64,000 nucleotides of DNA from Bathymodiolus brooksi (taxonomy: Eukaryota; Mollusca; Bivalvia; Mytilida; Modiolidae). Within the stretch, counting starts at the first letter, position 1; each line of letters starts with the position of its first letter. The DNA is taken from positions 93,242,233-93,306,232 of the forward strand of contig OY804588.1 of the NCBI GenBank assembly GCA_963680875.1. The letters are read 5' to 3'. The notes below the pieces were generated by a model. It searched no databases. It was given only the letters and a program-made list of their open reading frames with translations, and was not told where the DNA came from. The position numbers and the translations under genes were made by a program. Positions 23,415-34,461 of this stretch are shown here, in pieces.

Positions 23415-25356
23415 ACATATGTCGTCACTTTTGTGGTATTGGGCAGAAAGGATTCTTCTTTTTTATTGTCATCAAAAATTTAGTTGTTATCGTACAAGCA
23501 AATTTGTCCTTTTTTTTTTTTATTATAGTAACTGTGATATGAACAATGACATTTTGTCTCATACTTTACTTACATCCATGTCCTTTCATTTTAAATTATA
23601 TTTGTGAAGATTTTTTTTTCAACTATCTTTCATGGCAATTTTGATAGACATTATCACTAGTATCACAGCGAGTCCTAACTCTGAAACTAGTGGTAATATT
23701 ATGTATGTCGAGAACTTCAAAACTGAAGTTATTGTTTTTATCAGTAATGTCATAATGTGTTTGACGTCACACTGACTGATAATGTGTTTGACGTCACACT
23801 GACTGATAATGTGTTTGACGTCACAATGACTGATGTTTGACGTCACACTGACTGATAATTTTTAGTATCAGAGAATCAGTTAGTTGTTACTGACAATATC
23901 ATTCAGTGAGATCAAAAGAAATTTTTTTTAAATTACATACAAATATAGATATTATATATATAATATGTCATTACCATTAGTTAAGGAGTATATTATTTAT
24001 TAAGAATTCGCAAATAGATGTCATTTTTTTATTTATAGCCAGATGTCATTGTTAATTAATTTATAGCCAATCAGCAGCTGATTTTAATTGTCATTTAATC
24101 CAACAGGTTGAAATTGCTAAAAATAGAAGCATTATCCATTTCTATATATAGTAGCAGTCTGCAAATTTATTCACTGTTTTTATATAAAATACGTTAAGAA
24201 CAATATTTTGTTTTGAACGACAGCATTAACATAGCTATTTTTAATGTATTTAATAACATTACATTGGAGGAGATCGTTTCCATGGCAACTCATAAATCAT
24301 AGGTATCATTGTTAGATAGAGATATATACAAAATGTGATAGCATTGTTTTTGTATAATTTACAGAATTCCATTTTTGGGAGAAAATACTAGATATGCAAT
24401 ACATTTACTCATATGAAATACTATTCTTGTACACATTTAAAAACAACTTAAAAAAAAATTAAAGCTATCTTGTTAATTTAGATATATTTTATTGTCTAAA
24501 TAATGACAAATGGACCAGACACAAATTTTTTAAATAAATCCTGTTTACTGAATATGTATAGGTTTCAGAGGAAGCAATGTTTCTATGATTTTCAAATATC
24601 TTGAAACGTTAGTGAAAAGGAAAAGTGGTTTTAGTTTATTGATGTCAGTATTTGTACTAAAATATTTGAGAAGACATTTGTATATTGTTAGGGAACACTA
24701 AACATCTACATTGTTATTGTATATTATTAAGAAATATGATAAGTAAATTAAAGTTTCAGGGTTAATATGTTTTAATTTGCATATAAAAATTATTTGTAAA
24801 TATGGCCGCTGTAAAAATTGAAATAAATTGAAAAATACTGCATCAATTTATTTCACGTTTAATATACAAAATGTAGATCATTATAAAGTGTATAACAAGT
24901 AATGAACACTAGCCTATGTTGTTTTGTAAAGAATAAAATAAAAAATTGTGCAGTTACTGTTAGTATGCCTTTATTTCCTGTACAAGGATAGTATGAAACA
25001 TATGAACTTGAAATAGTAGATATAGATAGAATATATGATAGAAAATAAATTTGTATAATGTCATATTGTTATTTATTTTGTTAACGAACGACCTTTTCGT
25101 TAATATATGCCAATTCCTGATTTCCCTGGGTCCATAGTGGCCTACATGATTAATTTTAATATTTACTTTTTATCTAATTTTAACACTGCTAGATGTATTT
25201 ATGTCATCTATAATATATATATACTAGTATATAGCATATATAATCACATGTTATAGTTTCTTCTTCAAGGTAATTTTTTTTTATTTCATAATTTTCAGGG
25301 ATATTTTGTTATTTACTCTACAACATGGCATTACAAAGTTGGGTTTTTTTTTCTTC
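23415..25356 (+). other. AT-rich intergenic DNA
   Basis: Apart from the CRE array at 23762-23845, no gene, RNA or transposon end was recognised. Several AATAAA motifs lie near 24820-24935, which could be distal poly(A) sites of the upstream gene. Confidence 0.4.
23757..23862 (+). promoter_or_regulatory. Tandem array of CRE palindromes
   Basis: The perfect CREB/ATF site TGACGTCA occurs at 23762, 23789, 23816 and 23838, in a 27-bp unit (GTGTTTGACGTCACACTGAC core). A single degenerate relative is at 63365. It could be a regulatory cluster or a minisatellite whose unit happens to be a CRE. Confidence 0.5.
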
Positions 25357-26084
25357 AGCTCAGCTGGCCAAAGGCCATGTTAGCCTTTGTCATCACTTGG
25401 TGTCTGTCGTCTGTCCTCTGTTAACTTTTTCACATTTTAATCTTCAAACATTTCAAAATATTTGATTTCCAACTTTGGTCAATTCTAGATGAGTCTCAGT
25501 GTCACTTATGGAAGATTTGTTGCACATTTATCTGTAAGGAAGTTCTTTTTATTATCATTGATAGTGTTTCTGGGGCCAAGTGAAGGGGAAGACATATGTT
25601 TTAGTTCAATAAAACAACAAGTCCTCTTGTATTAGGAATGAAATGCAGATTTGGTCTGGTACAAACGAAAACCAAATGTTCAGAGCACTGGGGTTCGAAG
25701 ATTGACATAGACTTCAATGCAAAAAATGTATTTTAAAAAATAGCATGAGACACGATTGTAATATAAAAGTTTGCATGTAATAAGGTCCCATGCCATCATG
25801 GTCTATAATTTCTGAGCCCTTGTGGTCCAAAGTTTTAAATGGACTGCAATTAGAAAAAAAATCAAAAAAATCTTTTAAAGAACCAGGATTGTAACAGAAA
25901 TGTACTTTAGTGAATCAACATTGTGATGATATGGAGATTCAATTGTGAACCAATAAAATGACCCAAGTTATATTGGGTTCTTGTCCTGAAAGATCAGAAT
26001 TTAACATATGCTAAAGTATGTAGTAGCTCAATATATCTTTTCTACCAGGTGAGCGACTCAGGCCCGTTGTGAGCCTCTTGATTT
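25357..26084 (+). repeat. Diverged HINE/pearl-like element
   Basis: The head is AGCTCAGCTGGCC...GGCCATGTTAGCC and the tail is CCAGGTGAGCGACTCAGG with GAGCCTCTTGATTTT. The internal unit is heavily decayed, indicating an old insertion. Confidence 0.65.
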
Positions 26085-26377
26085 TATAACTTGTAAATTA
26101 TTGTAAAAAGTAATGTAGTTATTTATGTTATTTTTATTTCTACAGTATACAAATGATAAGATTTTTTTAGTGAAAACCATAAAATTCTTGGCTTGTATCA
26201 TAATGTTAACAAAATATGAAAGGTCTATATTCATGCATTAAATTCATCAAATCATTTTTTTTTTTAATTGAGAAAATTTTAAGAGAAAATGAAAGAGAAA
26301 CAGTAGATAAATTATAATGACAAACTCATAATTGTTATTAATCAATTAATTGACAACAAATTGTATTAATGATACAG

Positions 26378-26615
26378 TTTGTTTCAAACCAAAACAGAAT
26401 ATACAAGATACAATTTGATTGGTTTAAAATCAAAACAGAATGTACAAGATAGCATTTGATTGGTCTAAAATTTAAAGCCAAAACATAATATACAAAATAG
26501 AATTTGATTGGTCTAAAATTTTAAACCAAAGCAGAATATACAGGATAGCATTTGATTGGTCTAAAATTTAAAAACCAAAACAGAATATACAACATAGAAT
26601 TTGATTGGTTTAAAA
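26378..26615 (+). repeat. ~58-bp tandem repeat
   Basis: Four to five units each contain AAACAGAATATACAA, TAGCATTTGATTGGTCTAAA or close variants. Confidence 0.7.
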
Positions 26616-26748
26616 TGTGCAATGTTGTAAAATAAGATGTAAAAAACTTTGTGATATATAATTGTCATTGATATTAGAACCAGTAAATACAATATAAAAG
26701 TGTTTTCTTATTGTTTTTAGAACCACAGAGTGTCATGGCAATAATTTA

Positions 26749-26979
26749 CAGTACAGTCACAGACATAGCCTGATAAATCACTGTGATAGACATACCACTC
26801 TTCTTAGTGATACTGATATATTTTTTGGTCTGTTTAATCTATTAACTTACTTTCTTGTGCATTTTGGGTGATAAAAGAAACACTCTAAATACAAAAGAAA
26901 TTTTGAAGATATATTAAACACTAAGATGAGTGATATGTCTATCACAGTGATTTATCATGGTATGTCTCTGACTGTACTG
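26749..26979. mobile_element. Tc1/mariner-type MITE with TA target duplication
   Basis: Arms of more than 50 bp (26749-26800 and 26928-26979) are inverted copies, starting CAGTACAGTC and ending GACTGTACTG, flanked by TA at 26747-26748 and 26980-26981. The host sequence around it (GCAATAATTTA...CCTAAATAAAGATC) is present without the insert at about 27340-27375, which gives the empty site. There is no coding capacity. Confidence 0.85.
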
Positions 26980-27104
26980 TAGCCCTAAATAAAGATCTTG
27001 CAGTGAACCCTGAATAAACCAGAATCCTGTATAAACCAAACTGAATAAAGTTCTAATGTAGGAAATCTTTGTTAATTTAACCTGTAAAAAGCGAACACCT
27101 CTAT

Positions 27105-27320
27105 ACCTATGCAATTAGTGCCTATCACCACTAACGTTATGAATTTTGAACCTCGCTGTGGTGAGGTGTTCTTGATACAACATTATGTGATAAAGTTGTC
27201 AGTGACTTGTGACAGGTCAGTGGTTTCTCTGTGTACTCTGGTTTCCTCCACCAATAAGACTGACTGCCATGGTATAACTGAAATATTGTTGAAAGTGGTG
27301 TTAAACACCACAAACCAACC
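27105..27320 (+). repeat. SINE copy
   Basis: It has the same 3' core as 20035-20285 (CTCCACCAATAAGACTGAC, GAAATATTGTTGAAAGTGG). The head is decayed. Confidence 0.65.
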
Positions 27321-27374
27321 TAGAATTTAGTGCAAGTGTCATGGCAATAATTTAATCCTAAATAAAGATCTTGC

Positions 27375-27553
27375 AGTGAAACTTGTCTAAGTGGAACCTT
27401 GAATAAAAGGGAATCCTGTATAAACCAAACTTTGAATAAAGTCCTACTGTAGGAAATGTTTGTTAATATCGCCTGTATAAACAGAACACCTTGATCTATA
27501 TTCCAAACACAAAAACGGGCCCCTAGGTGGCTCAGTGTAGGCATTTTTCACTG
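27375..27553. mobile_element. MITE of the CAGTGAAACCTGTC family, diverged
   Basis: It starts CAGTGAAACTTGTC and ends TTTTCACTG. The body matches the intact copy at 62813-62970. A partial copy lies at 26995-27082. Confidence 0.55.
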
Positions 27554-27721
27554 TATGTTATAGAGTGGGTAATTGTTGTTTAACACCAACTCAGATATTT
27601 TTCAGCTATATCATGGGGAGAACAATTTAATTTCAGTGAAATGATGATGTCCGCTTTGTACTAGACCAACAGGCTTAAGTAGTATATGGGCACAGCTCAA
27701 GTCATATTTGAGGTGGTGCTA

Positions 27722-28085
27722 CTGGAAGTCACGTGACCGGAAGTGATGTTAGTCACGTAACCGGAAGTGACGTCAGTCACATGCCCTGTCCGGAAGTATG
27801 TTCTGCGCATGCGCAACCGGAAGTTGCGCCATATCCGCCCTAGTGGGGCCTTTTGACCGGAAGTGACAAAGTCACGTGACCGTAAGAGGCCCTGACCGGA
27901 AGTATGTTCTGCTCTTCCCCGGCTTTTTCCCGCATTTTTTTTTCTCTTAGTAGTAGTAACATGGCTACCGGATGTGACGGAAGGTCACTTGACCCCCTTC
28001 AGGGTTCTCTTGGTGTGCACATGTGCAACCGGAAGTTGTGCAACATCCGTAGTGACCGAAGGTCAAGTGACCCCTTTGGAAGTGT
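27722..28085. promoter_or_regulatory. Promoter-like cluster of ETS, NRF1, E-box and CRE motifs
   Basis: Within about 310 bp there are roughly eight GGAAGT sites, most as CCGGAAGT (near 27724, 27739, 27763, 27792, 27819, 27859, 27898, 28031). The NRF1 palindrome GCGCATGCGC lies at 27806, E-boxes CACGTG at 27730 and 27873, and TGACGTCA at 27768. A YY1-like AACATGGCTACC follows at 27959. GC content is visibly higher than in surrounding DNA. No exon was identified beside it, so it is an orphan promoter candidate. Confidence 0.45.
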
Positions 28086-28182
28086 TCTCTATGACGTCCG
28101 TGTCCTATAACCATAGGAAACCCAGCGTCCTATATTTAGCATGGTTACTGGAACTAGTCCTGGTTATCTGCCCCCTTTTATT

Positions 28183-29318
28183 AGCTCACCTGACCCTCTG
28201 AGCGTCCGTTGTCCGTCCGTTAATTTTTCACATTTTAATCAACTCCTCTGAAGCCACTGGGCCAATTTCAACCAAACTTTGGTGGAATGGTCTTTGGATG
28301 GCCCCCTTCCAAAATTGTGTCCGGTGATCCTGACTTCCAACCAAGATGGGCGCCAAGCTAAAAATAGAAAAAAGGGGGGATGAAATTTTGATTGTTCATT
28401 GCTGCTTTAGTATAAGTCAAAATGAGCTCAAATTTTAACTGCAGCTACATGGCAAGGAGTAGTTTAACATATATTCTGGGTTTTTCTGTGAAATTTTTCT
28501 TTCAGCCGATATATACCGATTATGCAAATTAGGCATATTTTGATAAAAGATCACATTTAAATCTTCTCCTCTGAAACCGCTGAACCAAATTAAACCAAAC
28601 CTGGCAGGGATGGTCCCTGGGTGGGTCCCTTTCAAAATTGTGTCCGACAGCCCCGCCCTCCATTCAAGATGGCTGCTGTTACAAAAAATAGAAATTTCTT
28701 CAATTGTCCATTGCTGCTTTATTATAAATCAAAATGAGCTCAAATTTTAACTGCAGCTACATGACAATGAGTAGATTAACATATATTCTGGATTTTTCTG
28801 TGAATTTTTTCTTTCAACCGATTTATACTGATTATACAAATTAGACATATTTTGATAAAAGATCACATTTAAATCTTCTCCTCTGAAACCGCTGAACCAA
28901 ATTAAACCAAACCTGGCAGGGATGGTCCCTGGGTGGGTCCCTTTCAAAATTGTGTCCGACAGCCCCGCCCTCCATTCAAGATGGCTGCTGTTACTAAAAA
29001 TAGAAATTTCTTCAATTGTCCATTGCTGCTTTAGTGTAAGTCAAAATGAGCTCAAATTTTAACTGCAGCTACATGGCAAGGAGTAGTTTAACATATATTC
29101 TGGGTTTTTCTGTGAGATTTTTTCAGCCAGTTTATTCCGTTTAGGAATATTATGAGATAAAAATCACATCAAAATCTTTTGCTCAGAAATTTGAGTTGAA
29201 ATGATCTTTGGGCGGCCCACTTTCAAAATTATGTGTAACACCCCCATTTTCTATCAACTTTAGATGTCAAATTGAAAACCAGGTGAGCGATTACAGGCTC
29301 CTGGGAGCCTCTAGTTTT
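28183..29318 (+). repeat. HINE/pearl-like element
   Basis: The head is AGCTCACCTGACC with GTCCGTCCG. Three ~310-bp units contain GCTACATGGCAAGGAGTAG and CCCTGGGTGGGTCCC. The tail has CCAGGTGAGCGATTACAGG and a hairpin identical to that at 4147 and 23392. Confidence 0.8.
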
Positions 29319-29335
29319 CATATAGTGTCTATATA

Positions 29336-29513
29336 CAGGGGCGGATCCAGGATTTTAAGTTAGGGGGGGCGCACTTAAAAAAATTGCGCCGAGCGGAGGG
29401 GGGCCCGAAAATTTTTGGGGTATTTCGTGTAAAAAATCACGATTTCACACCAAAAAACAAATTTTTTCCAATTTTAGGGGGGGCACCCCCCCCCCCCCCC
29501 CCTGGATCCCCTG
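29336..29513. mobile_element. TIR element CAGGGGCGGATCCAGG, copy 1
   Basis: The ends are CAGGGGCGGATCCAGGATT and CTGGATCCCCTG. The inside holds CGCCGAGCGGAGGGG, GGGGTATTTCGTG and long G and C tracts. It is non-coding; other copies are at 34462 and 36891. Confidence 0.7.
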
Positions 29514-29849
29514 ATATATAGCCTACGAAATTGTGATTACCCGTGGGTACTTGATTGGAGACCCCTCATAACAAGTTGTTGATCATTAGGGGCTACTGGA
29601 GGGGGGTGTATTTGGTGCATTATATATACCAGTTGACTCCAGAATCACCATGCACTGCAGAAGAGGTTGTACCTCAATTATACATGTAGGTCCTATCAAT
29701 ATACCAAGGGATTCATATGTGTGTCTGATCACCCCTTTTGTATCTTACAATTTTTCTGTGCTTCAACTTATAGCACATAAATTAAGGAATACAAATGGAT
29801 ATTTGTACATGTACCATACATATGAGCTGGGAATTCATAAACATCTTAC
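29514..29849 (-). other. DNA downstream of adiponectin-receptor exon 2
   Basis: This would be the next intron on the minus strand. I searched it for transmembrane coding sequence and saw none. Confidence 0.4.
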
Positions 29850-30135
29850 CTAACAAATGTGTCCATATGTTGCCAGTCTCTGTATGTATTCTAAATATAG
29901 ATTTAAAACATTCTCTAAATGAATTTGTTGGCATCCAATGTCCCTTGTGTAAAAAGCTATTATCTTGTAGCCAGTCAGGGAGATGATGGTGATGGACTAC
30001 CCGCCACCCTGCCTCCCACACTCGTTTCACGAACTCTTCTGCCTGCTCAGCAGCCCTACATGGTCCTGGCAGAAAGTCTAAACAAGAAGTTTTCTTTTCT
30101 ATCTCATTATCATCAGATCCTATTGATACGGTTTT
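29850..30135 (-). CDS. AdipoR: Adiponectin receptor-like exon 2
   Basis: 286 nt, read from 30135 down to 29850. The acceptor on the minus strand is ATTAAATAG and the in-frame TAG just upstream confirms that the exon begins at 30135. It ends with one base of a Gly codon, which matches the conserved THLLG. Confidence 0.85.
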
Positions 30136-31527
30136 CTATTTAATGACGAAGACTAAATATAGATACATTTTATAGATACATTTAATGACAAAGACTAAAT
30201 ATAGATACATTTTATAGATACATTTAATGATAAAGACTAAATATAGATACATTTAATGACAAAGACTAAATATAGATACATTTTATAGATACATTTAATG
30301 ACAAAGACTAAATATAGATACATTTAATGACAAAGACTAAATATAGATACATTTTATAGATACATTTAATGACAAAGACTAAATATAGATACATTTTATA
30401 GATACATTTAATGACAAAGACTAAATATAGATACATTTTACATTGGACAAGATATTTTAACATATTGGTAGACAATACAATATCTGCTTGTAATAAGGGA
30501 TCATCGTGGTCGTGATCGTATGGTACTTGGATTTACAACTACCTGTGCAATCAGTGCCTATCACCACTAAAGTTGTGAGTTCAAACCCTGTTCATAACAA
30601 GGTGTACTCGATAAAACATTATGATTATGTGATAAAGTTTGTCAGTGACTTGCGACAGGTCAGTGTTTTTCTCCGGTTTCCTCCACCAATAAAACTGACC
30701 ACCACGATATAACTGAAATATTGTTGAAAGTGGTGTTCCCCTAACCCCCCCCCCCCCCCCCCTATATAAACCGTTTACATTGTATACATGTACGTGTATT
30801 TATTTATCATTTCTCACACAACAAATGCAAGTATCTGAGATTAGGATATGAGGCACAGAGAAGCTTATTTCTTCTTGGTGTAATTTTTTTACCGCCATAC
30901 ATTATGAACATGTTCTTTGTATCAATAATTATGTCATGACTTATTCTTGCCCTGAATTTAGCTGAAATACTGCTAGCTGAACGTTGAGCAAAAATCAATC
31001 AATCAATCAATCAATCAATACCAGTAATCAACTTTGTGATATAAACAAGAAAGTAAACTTTAGTAGTTAACTTTATGTAAAGGACTTCAACAGCAATGAA
31101 ATTTTCCTCAGATTTAAAATATATATATTTTACTTTTACAAGACACATTTTAGATGAACTAAAAGATCTGGAAAAAAAACGAAAATGTAAAGGTACATGA
31201 AATTGGCTCATACTAAATTTCAACACAACATTACTTTAATTTTAAATAAAATGTTAACTGTTATTTTTTTCTTAAATCTTACTTCCTGTTTCATTCTACA
31301 TCGTATATAATAAACATTTTTTTTTTTTTTTTCATCAATACTCCTACCTTCTTTCGTTTAATAACCTTTCCGTTCTCTGATCTTTGTGCAGGCTCTTTGA
31401 TATGTGAGTTATTAAAACTAAGATCTTCAGAAATGTCAGATTCGTCGGCTAAGTCAATATCAGGTGTTGACAGAGGCTGAGAAACAATAGGAGATGGTTC
31501 TACCACTGCTGTATCTATGGAAGCCAT
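29850..31527 (-). CDS. AdipoR: Adiponectin receptor-like protein (PAQR family), exons 1-2 of a partial gene
   Basis: The minus-strand gene starts with ATG at 31527. Exon 1 (31527-31348, 60 codons, donor AAG|GTAGGA) and exon 2 (30135-29850, donor TTAG|GTAAGA) join in phase 0 to give 155 residues of cytosolic N-terminus. Exon 2 has the family's diagnostic pre-membrane block: [25 protein letters not shown], then [19 protein letters not shown]. In animals these receptors are seven-helix ceramidase-like membrane proteins that bind zinc and signal to lipid metabolism. The membrane core with its zinc ligands is not in the recognised exons. The usual GHRPPM is GHWMPT here, suggesting a divergent paralogue. 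It is either a gene whose 3' exons lie far downstream (lower coordinates or beyond the window) or a truncated duplicate. Confidence 0.8.
30136..30445 (-). repeat. Minisatellite at the exon 2 acceptor
   Basis: Units of 41 bp and a shortened 28-bp variant (TTTAATGACAAAGACTAAAT, AGATACATTTTATAGATAC) repeat about eight to nine times and run directly into the splice acceptor of the receptor exon. Confidence 0.8.
30495..31018 (+). repeat. SINE copy plus a second SINE-like remnant
   Basis: 30495-30745 is a full-looking copy of the SINE at 20035 (GAGTTCAAACCCT, GATATAACTGAAATATTG), ending in a C-tract. 30780-31018 is a different remnant ending in GAATTTAGCTGAAATACTGC and a (CAAT)n tail. Both lie in the receptor intron. 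Confidence 0.6.
31348..31527 (-). CDS. AdipoR: Adiponectin receptor-like exon 1
   Basis: It starts [15 protein letters not shown], is acidic in the middle ([13 protein letters not shown]) and basic at the end (KVIKRKK). It ends in phase 0 before GTAGGA. The N-terminus of this family is poorly conserved, so assignment rests on phase and position. Confidence 0.65.
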
Positions 31528-32042
31528 AATGTTTCACTTTATAAATATGTTTTTCCAATTCTGAAATACATGTACATCAAAAATCAATAATTGTTATATT
31601 AATATTAAAATTAATAATTCTTATATTGCATATATATTAGCAAGAATATCATTTTACAAATCAATATAAAAAAAATGCATTCACTTGTTGTTAAATGACT
31701 TTATTGTAAATGTTGTGCAGGATATCTGTTCAAGTATTTTATGAAAGACCTGGGCCCGTATGCATAAAACATCTTAACTTAAGTATTCCTTAAACTAAGA
31801 TTCCACTAAGGAATCCCTTAGTTAAGTGATCATATTAAGTAAGTATGCACATAACTACTTAAGTTTGGACTTATCTGAACTCTTCTCCATTTACCGTTTA
31901 ATATTATATTTACTCATCCTGGGTAATTTCGCTTTAATTTTTCAATAGATAGATAATGCATGCTTTTATTACTTTGTGCGGGTAAACATTCAAGGTCGGG
32001 TGTGTTTGAATGTTACTATTCGTGACTGTTGAAAATAAAAAA
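31528..32042. other. 5' flank of the receptor gene and a Harbinger-like terminus
   Basis: 31528-31750 is the immediate upstream DNA of the receptor ATG, AT-rich with no clear TATA box. At 31752 GGGCCCGTATGCATAAAAC begins a repeat with inner palindromes (GGAATCC...), possibly the left terminus of the transposon whose Myb-like gene follows. Confidence 0.4.
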
Positions 32043-32631
32043 ATGTCTAAAGGACCGACCATCTAACTTGAAAGGGGGGGGGGGGGGGGGGTTATGGTTT
32101 TTTGTTTCGTTCAGAATTTTTTTTTCGGACAACACCAGAGTTAGAATGTTTATTTTTTTTGTCGCGCAAAGCGCGAAATTTTTTTCCAGAATTCAACATT
32201 AGGTTATATGACAAAAACTCTGAATCAAATTATTTTTTTTCCCCTCCACCAAAATCATAATATTTTTTTCAGCAACATTGGGAATCAGAATATTTTTTTA
32301 GAAAAAAAACCATAACCCCCCCCCCCCCCCCCCCCCCCTTCAAGTTCAATGGTCGTTCCCTAAACGGAAGCCAAATTGGACAGATAGAGAAAAAGTTGTA
32401 TTGTTGGAGGAGTACGCGAAGAGAAAAGTTATTTTGAAAGCAAAGTTTTCCTCGTCGATAACTTCTGGGGGCAAAAATAGGGCATGGCAGGAAATTGCAA
32501 ACATAGTAAATGCCGGGAATTTCGTAAAAAGAGACATTAAAGAAATACAAAAAAATGGGACAATATATGTGCTACCGCAAAAAACTGAGGTTTCTTTACA
32601 TCGTCGGAGCCAAAGACAAACAAGTAATTGA
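32043..32631 (+). pseudogene. Myb/SANT-like (NAIF1/Harbinger-associated) DNA-binding protein, interrupted
   Basis: ATG at 32043 encodes M-S-K, is interrupted by a 308-bp inserted element, and resumes at 32365 with RKPNWTDREKVVLLEEYAKR and then the FSSSITSGGKNRAWQEIAN block with conserved tryptophans. A run of seven A's near 32550 shifts the frame, and the expected KKWDNICATAK continuation reads in the +1 frame, so the gene is doubly broken. Myb-like proteins of this kind help PIF/Harbinger transposases bind DNA. The neighbouring repeat terminus at 31752 is consistent with a transposon origin. No transposase was seen here. Confidence 0.6.
32052..32359. mobile_element. TIR element with G/C tracts inserted in the Myb-like gene
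   Basis: The ends GGACCGACCAT and ATGGTCGTTCC are inverted copies, followed inwards by a ~18-G tract and, on the other side, a ~24-C tract, then GGTTATGGTTTTTT and its complement. The flanking direct repeat CTAAA (32047-32051 and 32360-32364) looks like a 5-bp target duplication. Confidence 0.7.
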
Positions 32632-33104
32632 TAACTTATACATTAAAACACATTTATAATTGTAGAATCGCCCAAAACGGAACAATAGTTTTTCGACACT
32701 GGAATTCATAATTCACAAGCTTCCTTTAAGGTGAGGCAATTACAGAGGCTTATTTAGAGGGGGTAGAAATATCCCGTATCCCCTGAAGTTTTGACACAAA
32801 TATTCCGTATCCCTGTAATTAAAAGCATAAAATAATATAAGATATCCCTAAAATTAAATTTGAATACCCCATATCCCCCGTGATTGATTATTTACACAAA
32901 TATCCAATATCCCATTAATTAAAAGGGCCAATAACCAGTATCTCCATTTCATGTTGCCAAACGAAAGTTGTATGTTTTATTACCCCCTCCCCCCTTTTAC
33001 ATATATGCGTAGTAAGAAGGGGTAAACATATGACATAAATATATGGTTTCAACAACGAATATTGACATTTTTGACGCAATAAATCAAGTAACAAAATAAT
33101 AACA

Positions 33105-33800
33105 GTACGAAAGACCGACCCTCCGTGGATGAATGGTGCTATCCGCAGAGCCATTAGGAAACGGAACCGGCTTCAAAGACAAGCGAAAAAATCAAATCTT
33201 CCAGTTCATTGGGCAAGCTTCAGAAAATTCCGGAACAAAACTACTAACATAATTCCTAGACAAAAAGAAATTTATTTTATTTTATTTTATTTATAGACAA
33301 ATTGAAATCGCGTCAAAACCAGTGCAAGAGACTGGTGGAAATCCGCGTCACAACTTGTTGGGCGAAACTCAAACAATGTTGTCATCCCCCCTCTAAATTG
33401 TTCAAATAATATTGCTTACAATGATGTAGAAAAGGCCGAAGCTTTTAATACCTTTTTTTCGTCTCAATCAAATATTGATGATACTGACAAATCAGTACCA
33501 GCTGACGATACACCGCCACCGAGATGTCTGGATCGTATTGTTCTTCGGCAACATGAAGTTTAAGATGTACTGAGACTTCTAAATACTAACAAGGCATCGG
33601 GCCCAGATGCTATTCATGCCAAACTGCTAAAAGTGGCATACGATATTATTTCTAAACCTTTATGTGCTATTTTTAACAATAGTCTGATAACTAAACATTT
33701 TCCAAATAAATGGAAACTGGCAAACGTCACCCCTGTACACAAAAAGAGGATAAAAACATACTTGGAAATTATCGACCTATTTCTTTGCTCCCTATAAAGA
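33105..33800 (+). pseudogene. Non-LTR retrotransposon fragment (pre-RT linker and RT start)
   Basis: The decayed frame reads WMNGAIRRAIRKRNRLQ and VHWASFRKFRNKTTN. Further on come VEKAEAFNTFFSSQS, NTNKASGPDAIHAKLLK and GNYRPISLL, which match the linker and first motifs of jockey/CR1-like reverse transcriptases. Stops and a frameshift near 33755 break it. It ends before the catalytic motif. Confidence 0.7.
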
Positions 33801-34461
33801 AATTGACCGACAAAAAGTTTTAATTTGTTTTACAATTTAACAAACAAAAATAAAATAAAATAAAACAGAATTGAAAAATGCACCTCAAGATGTCAGTCAC
33901 ATTAAAAGATAAGTTCTTTCTTATAAGTTGGGCACACTTTTTATCATTATTACTTTACTTTAAATCGTATAGTAATAATTTCAAAAAGCGTATATTATAA
34001 TTTATATATTTACTTTTTAATTTCATACAAAATATTAATTTGATTACCCCTTTTTTCTTATGCTTGAAAAGCAACAAAAAAAAAAAAAAAAAGTGCATGC
34101 AAGTAGGATCTATACTGATTTTGTATGGGGAAAATAATGGTAATTAAAAAATAAAAAAAAATTCATACCGGGTAATTTATTTGTTGTCATTATATCATTA
34201 TCATCAAATCACTTCACAGCAGGTGTTATCATTGAATTTCAAGCCGAAATAAAAGTATATTGTGGAACCTGTACTAGAGAAACCATACATTAGCGTATCG
34301 ATAAACCCCGAGAACATAATATTTTTACACTTTACTAATGGCGAACACACTCGGAAGTCGATAATGGCCGCGCCCATGTTTTTAAGAATAAAAAGGTCTA
34401 TTCCTAGTAAAGTTTTAAAAAAATGTATTTACAAACATATTTTTGATTTTATCAGGGACTT
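33801..34461. other. AT-rich intergenic DNA
   Basis: Poly-A and AT-rich sequence with no gene recognised. Confidence 0.35.

Noticed and set aside
30136..30445. Regularly spaced repeats considered as a CRISPR-like array
   Set aside because: No unique spacers; units abut directly, and the context is a eukaryotic intron.
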